A stretch of DNA of 52,411 nt from Welwitschia mirabilis (lineage: Eukaryota > Gnetophyta > Gnetopsida > Welwitschiales): assembly GCA_051453625.1 (NCBI GenBank), contig JBOZIK010000001.1, forward strand, positions 62,242,574 through 62,294,984, read 5' to 3'. A program made the position numbers and the translations under genes. Within the stretch, counting starts at the first letter, position 1. Each line of letters starts with the position of its first letter. The notes under the pieces are model-generated. The model ran no database searches. It saw only the letters and a list, made by a program, of their open reading frames with translations, and was not told where the DNA came from. Shown piece by piece: positions 46,342-52,411 of the stretch.

Positions 46342-46589
46342 GAATCTGGTCANNNNNNNNNNNNNNNNNNNNNNNNNNNNNNNNNNNNNNNNNNNNNNNN
46401 NNNNNNNNNNNNNNNNNNNNNNNNNNNNNNNNNNNNNNNNNNNNNNNNNNNNCCCCCACTAGAGGTAAACATAACTGAGCAATTTCTCTAGTGCATTTTG
46501 GTCTAAATCTTTTACCTACGAAACTCAATCTCATCTACACATAATATGTAACAATTTGCACTATACCAGAGAAAATAGTTTGACATTAA

Positions 46590-46870
46590 TCGGTAAATAT
46601 AATCTAATAATATTCCTCTTTGATATTGATGGTAAATAATTAAGTGATTTCAAAAAATTTGAAACAATTTAAGCTCATTTACCAAATAGTTTTAGGCACA
46701 CATTTGAAAATCAAAACTCCTCCTTACGTCAAGGCAAATATACATTTAAGTAAGGAGTAAAATATACAAACATTTGAAAGTCCAATATCTGAATATTTTA
46801 AGAAAGACTTTTGAAAGTACACTACCATTATTTCTCCTCCTTTGACATCAATGGCAAATAAAATAAAATT
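46590..46870 (-). repeat. Repeated polypurine-like tracts upstream of copia2 3' LTR
   Basis: Minus strand: TTTGCCATTGATGTCAAAGG followed by AGGAGAAA (46836-46863). Diverged copies lie at 46715-46745, 46606-46640 (TTACCATCAATATCAAAGAG) and about 46565-46595. The segment between pol and LTR (46554-47550) otherwise shows no open frame. Confidence 0.55.
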
Positions 46871-47549
46871 TAAATAAACAACCATAACTATCAAGCATAT
46901 TCTCTACTCCTATGTTAGTACTGAAAGATAAACACTGATAAGCCAAAATTTTGAAACATATTTAGGCATTTTGAATAGGAAAAAAAATTATTCTTTTAAA
47001 TAAGACAAGTTTTTAATATGCACATATTTGATAATATATAATTTTACCAAAAATGATGATCAGAAACAGTTATGAATTACACATTAAAATGATACCTTTT
47101 GAGAACACAATACAATACCAAATGATAATGTAAAATATGATTATAAAAACACTCAATGATTTTATTTTAAAAGAATTTAACTCATTTTCAATTGAGATAA
47201 TAATTTTAATTCTGTTCAAAATATATTACATTCAAAAATACTAAAATAATACGAGGATTGAGTAACAGATAATAAATACATTGCTTATTGAATCAAACAA
47301 AATATTTTACCTGATATGATGATTTTCAAATGTAAAAATGTTCACACATGAATAAGACAAAATAATTTATCAAAATTCAATGTAAAAATAATAAATCAGA
47401 TGATAAAATATATAGTAGTCTTTTATTCTACTGCTGCTACTATAGAACTTTTAATAAACTAGGTGACCCAGTATTAAACTAGTCAACCGATTTATACTGG
47501 TCAATCAAATATTATGTTTAGTTGGCCGCCTTACACTTAATGATAAGAC

Positions 47550-49020
47550 AGAGAAAGAATCCCCACTTCATGTTTGAGATGAATAAAAATATCAAAATTT
47601 AGGGGTTTAGTAAAGATATCTGCTAATTATTATTCTATAGAAATAAAATTCTTAGATATATGATCTTTTTCAACTTGATCACGAAGAAAATGGTGTCTAA
47701 GCTTTATATGCTTTATTCTTGAATGCTGAACTGGATTTTTAGAAATATTAATAGCACTAGTATTATCACAAAAAATAAGGACTTATTTAAAAGACATTCC
47801 AAAATCTTTTAACATTTCTTTCATCCATAAGAGGTAAGTGCAACAACTTCCTATAATAACATATTCAGCTTCTGTAGTGGAAAGAGAAATACAATTTTAT
47901 TTCTTACTTACCCAACCAACTAGACATGAACCTAGAAGGAAACACTTTCCACTTGTGCTTTTTCTGTCATCTTTGCATCCTTTCTAATCAGCATCACTAA
48001 AACCTGCAAGATTGAAGACGTTTCATTTGGATACCAAAAACCATAATCACATGTTTTTTTATGTACCTAATTATCCTTGTTACTGCTTGAAAATGTGATT
48101 CTTTTGGATTAGATTAATATATCATACAAACTCTAACACTAAACATGATACCTAGTCTACTTGCGGTTAAGTACAATAAACTACCAATTATTCTTCTATA
48201 AAGTTTTTGATCTACTGATTTACCATTTTCATCCAGGCTCACTTTATATGTTGTAGACATAGGAGTATCAACTGTTTTTGCATTTTCTAATCCAAATAAT
48301 TTGATCAAATCTCTTACATATTTAGATTAAAAAATAAATATTTCATCATTAGTTTTCTTTATTTGAAGTCCAAGAAACATTTTAACTTCACCAAGCATAC
48401 TGATTTCAAATTAATTTGTTATAATGTTTGCAAATTCTTTTGATAAATTTTCATTTGAGGCACCAAAGATAATATCATCCACATAAATTTGTATAATAAT
48501 AAAATCATCTTTCAACTTCTTCATAAATAGAGTTTTATCTCCCATTTCATGGTCATGTCCATTCTTGTTCAAAAAGGTAGCTAACTTTTCATGTCATGCT
48601 CTTAGTGCTTGTTTTAATCTATATAGTGCTTTTTTTAGTCTGTACACATGATTAGATCTATATGGATCAATAAAACCTTGAAGTTGTTTAACATAGACTT
48701 CTTAATTTAATGATCCATTTAGAAAAGCACTTTTTACATTTATTTGATAAACCTTAAAGTTTTTAAAGGATGCAAAAGATAAAAATATTCTAATGCTATT
48801 TAATCTTGCAATAGGATCAAAAGTATCTCCTACATCAATTCCTTCAATTTGGTTAAATCCTTGAGCTATAAGTCTTGCTTTGGTTTNNNNNNNNNNNNNN
48901 NNNNNNNNNNNNNNNNNNNNNNNNNNNNNNNNNNNNNNNNNNNNNNNNNNNNNNNNNNNNNNNNNNNNNNNNNNNNNNNNNNNNNNCAATAAAACCTTGA
49001 AGTTGTTTAACATAGACTTC
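47550..49020 (-). pseudogene. Reverse transcriptase and RNase H of copia2 (largely open)
   Basis: Minus-strand copia [22 protein letters not shown] and ...SAFLNGSLN at its start, with YVDD intact at 48475-48486 (IQIYVDDIIFGASNENLSK). FEISMLGEVKMFLGLQIKK follows, then a 64-codon open stretch 48114-48308 (VDTPMSTTYKVSLDENGK and YRRIIGSLLYLTASR). RNase H has EAEYV, FCDNTSAINISKNP, HIKLRHHFLRD and a final ADIFTKPLNF near 47590-47615, then KHEVGIL. Only a few TAA/TAG stops. A gap at 48887-48986 has 219-bp duplicated flanks. Confidence 0.85.
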
Positions 49021-49205
49021 TTAATTTAATGATCCATTCAGAAAAGCACTTTTTACATTCATTTGATAAACCTTAAAGTTTTTAAAGGCTACAAAAGATA
49101 AAAATATTCTAATGCTATTTAATCTTGCAATAGGAGCAAAAGTATCTCCTACATCAATTCCTTCAATTTGGTTAAATCCTTGAGCTACAAGTCTTGCTTT
49201 GTTTT
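48668..49205. other. Gap with duplicated flanks (probable unmerged contig overlap)
   Basis: 48668-48886 and 48987-49205 are both 219 bp, with only a few differences, and abut the 100-N gap. Without the second copy the RT reading frame is the normal single-copy one. Confidence 0.88.
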
Positions 49206-50612
49206 TTATAACATTATTTTTTTTATCACATTTGTTCTTANNNNNNNNNNNNNNNNNNNNNNNNNNNNNNNNNNNNNNNNNNNNNNNNNNNNNNNNNNNN
49301 NNNNNNNNNNNNNNNNNNNNNNNNNNNNNNNNNNNNNNNNNNNNNNNNNNNNNNNNNNNNNNNNNNNNNNNNNNATTCTTGGATTCTATTTTTGAAACAT
49401 AGCAGACATGGGCACATAAATTTTTCATTGAACCTCTTATTTGTCCTCTTGAGTTAACTTCTCCAATGACTGATTCTAACGGGTAATCTTTTAGAAGTTT
49501 AGGCTTTTTTAGTATTCCTTCTTTTACTTGAGCTTCATTTGTTTCGGTAACATCTTCATTTGTAGTGAGAATACTTGGTTTTATGATTTCTTCTTCATCT
49601 GAGTTGCTTACTTTTGGGTCAATCTCATCAATTTGTACATTTATTGACGCTTCTACAGTTAGGCTTCTTTTGTTGAACACCCGGTAGGCTCTGCTTCTTG
49701 TTGAGTATCCTAAAAAGATGGCTTTGTCAACTTTTAATTCAAATTTTCTCAAATGTTCCCTATCTTTTAGGACATAATATTTACTTTCAAACACCTTAAA
49801 ATATGATACATTTGATTGTCTTCCATTCCATAGCTCATAATTGTTTATCAATACCTAGTTTAAGATAAACTCTATTAATTATAACATGCTATGCTAAAGG
49901 CTTTATCCCAAAAAGATTTATGTACTTCTTTATCATTTAGCATAGTTCGAGCCATTTCTTGAAGAACTCTATTCTTTCTTTCAGATATACCATTCTGTTG
50001 TGGTGTCTTTGAAGCTAAAAATTAGTGATCAATACCATTTTCAACGTAATACTTTTCAAAAAAAATGGTTTTCAAATTCACTATTGTGATCATTTCTTAT
50101 TTTATTTATGGTATAACCCTTTTAATTTTGGATCTTGTTGCAAATTTTAACCTAATGCTTGTAAGCTTCAGATTTGTTGGACAATAAGGCAACCTAGGTA
50201 TATCTAAAGTAGTCATTAACCATTGTAAGAAAATAATATTTTCCACCTAGGATATGAGTTTGAGCAGGTCCAACTAAATCCATATGAATGAGTTATAATG
50301 GCATTGAAGTGGCAACATGAGTTTTACTCTTATGAGAGGTTCTAATTTGTTTTCCTAGAAATTCTTCTAATGATATTTTTTTGAATAATCATTTGTAATT
50401 GATCATAATTAACATGTCCTAAATGTTTATGCCATAACTCATCTTGAAGAACATTTGAGAAATAGTAAGGAGAAATCAATTGATCTATGCTATACACATT
50501 ATCTATTCTGCTAGCTCTAAGAATCACATCATTTAAATTTTCATGTATAATTTTACATTTCGATTTATCATATACTAGTTTGTGACCTTTGTTACAAATT
50601 TGAATAATTTGC
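49020..50612 (-). pseudogene. GAG-pre-integrase and integrase of copia2
   Basis: Minus strand: GAG-pre-integrase with DELWHKHLGHVNYDQLQ near 50390-50440, zinc ligands kept, inside an open stretch 50342-50527. The core is damaged by small indels at 49860-50340, where GHQTNPAGLD-type residues around the 'pertaining to DDE' region are partly readable (LVMVNDYFRYT-like, NRTI and ERKN-like pieces). The C-terminal part 49021-49851 is open: ELWNGRQSNVSYFKVF, KFELKVDKAIFLGYSTRSRA and the acidic linker to RT with DYPLESVIGEV. A 134-N gap lies at 49241-49374. Confidence 0.78.
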
Positions 50613-51482
50613 NNNNNNNNNNNNNNNNNNNNNNNNNNNNNNNNNNNNNNNNNNNNNNNNNNNNNNNNNNNNNNNNNNNNNNNNNNNNNNNNNNNNNNNN
50701 NNNNNNNNNNNNNNNNNNNNNNNNNNNNNNNNNNNNNNNNNNNNNNNNNNNNNNNNNNNNNNNNNNNNNNNNNNNNNNNNNNNNNNNNNNNNNNNNNNNN
50801 NNNNNNNNNNNNNNNNNNNNNNNNNNNNNNNNNNNNNNNNNNNNNNNNNNNNNNNNNNNNNNNNNNNNNNNNNNNNNNNNNNNNNNNNNNNNNNNNNNNN
50901 NNNNNNNNNNNNNNNNNNNNNNNNNNNNNNNNNNNNNNNNNNNNNNNNNNNNNNNNNNNNNNNNNNNNNNNNNNNNNNNNNNNNNNNNNNNNNNNNNNNN
51001 NNNNNNNNNNNNNNNNNNNNNNNNNNNNNNNNNNNNNNNNNNNNNNNNNNNNNNNNNNNNNNNNNNNNNNNNNNNNNNNNNNNNNNNNNNNNNNNNNNNN
51101 NNNNNNNNNNNNNNNNNNNNNNNNNNNNNNNNNNNNNNNNNNNNNNNNNNNNNNNNNNNNNNNNNNNNNNNNNNNNNNNNNNNNNNNNNNNNNNNNNNNN
51201 NNNNNNNNNNNNNNNNNNNNNNNNNNNNNNNNNNNNNNNNNNNNNNNNNNNNNNNNNNNNNNNNNNNNNNNNNNNNNNNNNNNNNNNNNNNNNNNNNNNN
51301 NNNNNNNNNNNNNNNNNNNNNNNNNNNNNNNNNNNNNNNNNNNNNNNNNNNNNNNNNNNNNNNNNNNNNNNNNNNNNNNNNNNNNNNNNNNNNNNNNNNN
51401 NNNNNNNNNNNNNNNNNNNNNNNNNNNNNNNNNNNNNNNNNNNNNNNNNNNNNNNNNNNNNNNNNNNNNNNNNNNNNNNNNN
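50613..51482. other. 870-N gap covering the copia2 protease region
   Basis: From its place between the Gag zinc knuckle and GAG-pre-integrase, the missing sequence should hold the copia2 protease; nothing can be said about its state. Confidence 0.6.
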
Positions 51483-51539
51483 ATTCTTCTTAAAAATAAA
51501 TTTAAATGGAAAAGGAATAAATAGAATTTAAAAATAACA

Positions 51540-52153
51540 TTAACTTTATAGCATTACATATAAATTTTGAATAACCTATTTTTCCACAGAAATGACATGT
51601 AAATTTTGAAAGAACATTACCATAATTGGTTACCTAAGTTTGTTGTGCTTGAGATTTTTGTGAGATAAATCTAATACCTGATTTGTTTCCAACCGATTTC
51701 TGAACTCCAAAAATTTTCTCCAATTTGGTTGATTCACTTGAAAAATTATTAACAAAATATGATAAATCTTTTACATGCAAAGTAAGATAGATGTTTTCAG
51801 ATTTTACTCTTTCAAAACTTGATTCTAAATCATTCTTTTCTTTGGTGAGGAATTTTATAACCTTATTTAGATCATTAATCCTTCTGGCTAGTTTTTCATA
51901 CTCTTGGTACAACTCTTGGCAGGTGTCTTCTAAATCATCTTTGTCTTNNNNNNNNNNNNNNNNNNNNNNNNNNNNNNNNNNNNNNNNNNNNNNNNNNNNN
52001 NNNNNNNNNNNNNNNNNNNNNNNNNNNNNNNNNNNNNNNNNNNNNNNCTAGTTTTTCACACTCTTGGTACAACTCTTGGCAGGTGTCTTCTAAATCATCT
52101 TGGTCTTGAACTAAGAATTTTGGCACATTCTGCAATGATGGCGCAAAAGCCAT
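51540..52153 (-). pseudogene. Gag C-terminal part of copia2 (coiled coil and zinc knuckle)
   Basis: On minus it reads MAFAPSLQNVPKF near 52115-52153, then a Glu/Lys-rich coiled coil (DLEDTCQELYQECEKLARRI; NDLNKVIKFLTKEKNDLES) to 51634, then a CX2CX4HX4C knuckle at 51556-51597 in which His is Tyr (CHFCGKIGYSKFIC). This corresponds to the C-terminal Gag region of Sireviruses. The N-terminal capsid-like domain is absent: only about 240 bp separate MAFAPS from the PBS. The 100-N gap with 60-bp duplicated flanks lies inside the coiled coil. Confidence 0.75.
51888..52107. other. Gap with duplicated 60-bp flanks (contig overlap)
   Basis: 51888-51947 and 52048-52107 are both 60 bp, differ at about two positions and abut the 100-N gap, so the coiled coil is not truly doubled. 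Confidence 0.88.
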
Positions 52154-52390
52154 AGAGGAGAATCTCCTTTCTCTATCGGGTTCTGAAGCATTTCTTTTGT
52201 CTCTTTCACTGATCCCTGTGAGTCTTTTCTTTCTGTAATCTATTCAAAACATATAATCATATACTATCTAAAGAAAATAGATACAGACATAGGTATTTAG
52301 GGAGGGCATGATAAAATCTTCATTAAAGAGAATATTCATTGAATGGTTCTAAGTCTAGATTAGTTAAGACTTAAAGAATGACTTAACCTA

Positions 52391-52402
52391 GCTCTGATAC
52401 CA
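52391..52402 (-). other. Primer-binding site of copia2 (tRNA-iMet)
   Basis: GCTCTGATACCA on plus is the complement of TGGTATCAGAGC, the standard plant copia PBS matching the 3' end of initiator tRNA-Met. All 12 bases are intact. Two bases (52403-52404) separate it from the LTR end. Confidence 0.95.
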
Positions 52403-52404
52403 AA

Positions 52405-52411
52405 TGATAGG
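52405..52411 (-). repeat. First bases of copia2 5' LTR (cut by window end)
   Basis: TGATAGG on plus is identical to the outer end of the 3' LTR at 44771-44777. The rest of the LTR lies to the right of the window. Confidence 0.8.

Larger units (their letters stand above)
44771..46553 (-). repeat. 3' LTR of copia2
   Basis: The left end starts TGATAGGATCGAGAACC and GGGGAGGTGAATAGG, wording common at Sirevirus LTR ends. It contains a TATA box and a GTCGAC-family array. The inner (right) end is placed at CA 46552-46553 but could lie up to about 46620. Two 100-N gaps, one with duplicated flanks, inflate its length. Confidence 0.7.
44771..52411 (-). mobile_element. Sirevirus-type Ty1/copia element copia2 (5' LTR outside window)
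   Basis: Minus-strand element: the last seven bases of the 5' LTR at the right window edge, PBS 52391-52402, Gag C-terminal part, a large gap, GAG-pre-integrase, integrase, RT, RNase H, polypurine-like tracts and 3' LTR at 44771-46553. The outer LTR end TGATAGG at 44771 matches TGATAGG at 52405-52411, which fixes both ends. It lies in copia1's gag-protease region. Of all elements here it has the fewest stops. Confidence 0.87.

Noticed and set aside
7181-51493. Long apparent reading frames made mostly of unknown residues (for example 7181-7518, 19086-19670, 22731-23321, 28544-29286, 50582-51493)
   Set aside because: They are open only because N runs contain no stop codons. The few real codons at their edges carry no protein signal.

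Overview
The window is a stretch of AT-rich plant nuclear DNA built almost entirely from decayed LTR retrotransposons. I found no host gene, tRNA, rRNA or CRISPR. The plant assignment rests on the element families. They are Athila/Tat-type Ty3/gypsy elements with a primer-binding site related to the 3' end of tRNA-Asp, and Sirevirus-type Ty1/copia elements with a tRNA-iMet site (TGGTATCAGAGC), a Gag coiled coil and an env-like 3' region. The species is not recognisable. About 4.5 kb of the window is N.

Layout, left to right. (1) 1-18727: a plus-strand Athila-like element, A. A second Athila-like element, B (minus strand, 6467-17125, both LTRs present), is nested inside A's integrase region, flanked by a decayed target-site duplication GAGTA/AAGTA. 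(2) 18728-20893: one LTR that serves both as the 3' LTR of A and the 5' LTR of the next element, C (20894-25393). C is also plus strand and is broken off inside reverse transcriptase. LTR-internal-LTR-internal is the structure expected from recombination between LTRs. (3) 25394-26160: unassigned, with a TATA-like box. (4) 26160-about 32150: a gypsy fragment, E, with RNase H and integrase on plus, a long non-coding tail, and an LTR-like region with a TATA box and three upstream repeats. (5) 32160-36950: a minus-strand Athila/Tat-like element, F (gag end, protease, RT, RNase H, integrase), with a second RNase H fragment lying beyond integrase. (6) About 36960-44770: a minus-strand Sirevirus, copia1, with 3' LTR, env-like region, pol and the end of gag. 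(7) 44771-52411: a younger minus-strand Sirevirus, copia2, inserted into copia1. It has a 3' LTR, polypurine-like tracts, a nearly open pol, the gag end and a PBS. Its 5' LTR starts seven bases before the window ends.

All elements are dead or nearly so. Most damage is C-to-T and G-to-A: TGG or CAG turned into stops, lost Cys, His and Asp codons. That is the pattern expected from deamination of methylated cytosines in silenced plant repeats. Copia2 is the least damaged.

Assembly caution: most 100-N gaps, and some sized gaps, are flanked by two copies of the same sequence that begin and end exactly at the gap. These are probably unmerged contig ends, so several apparent tandem repeats are not real. 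The observations most worth following up are the short CG-containing palindrome families in the two Sireviruses: AGACGTCT in copia1, and GTCGAC at 20-bp and 74-bp spacings in copia2.
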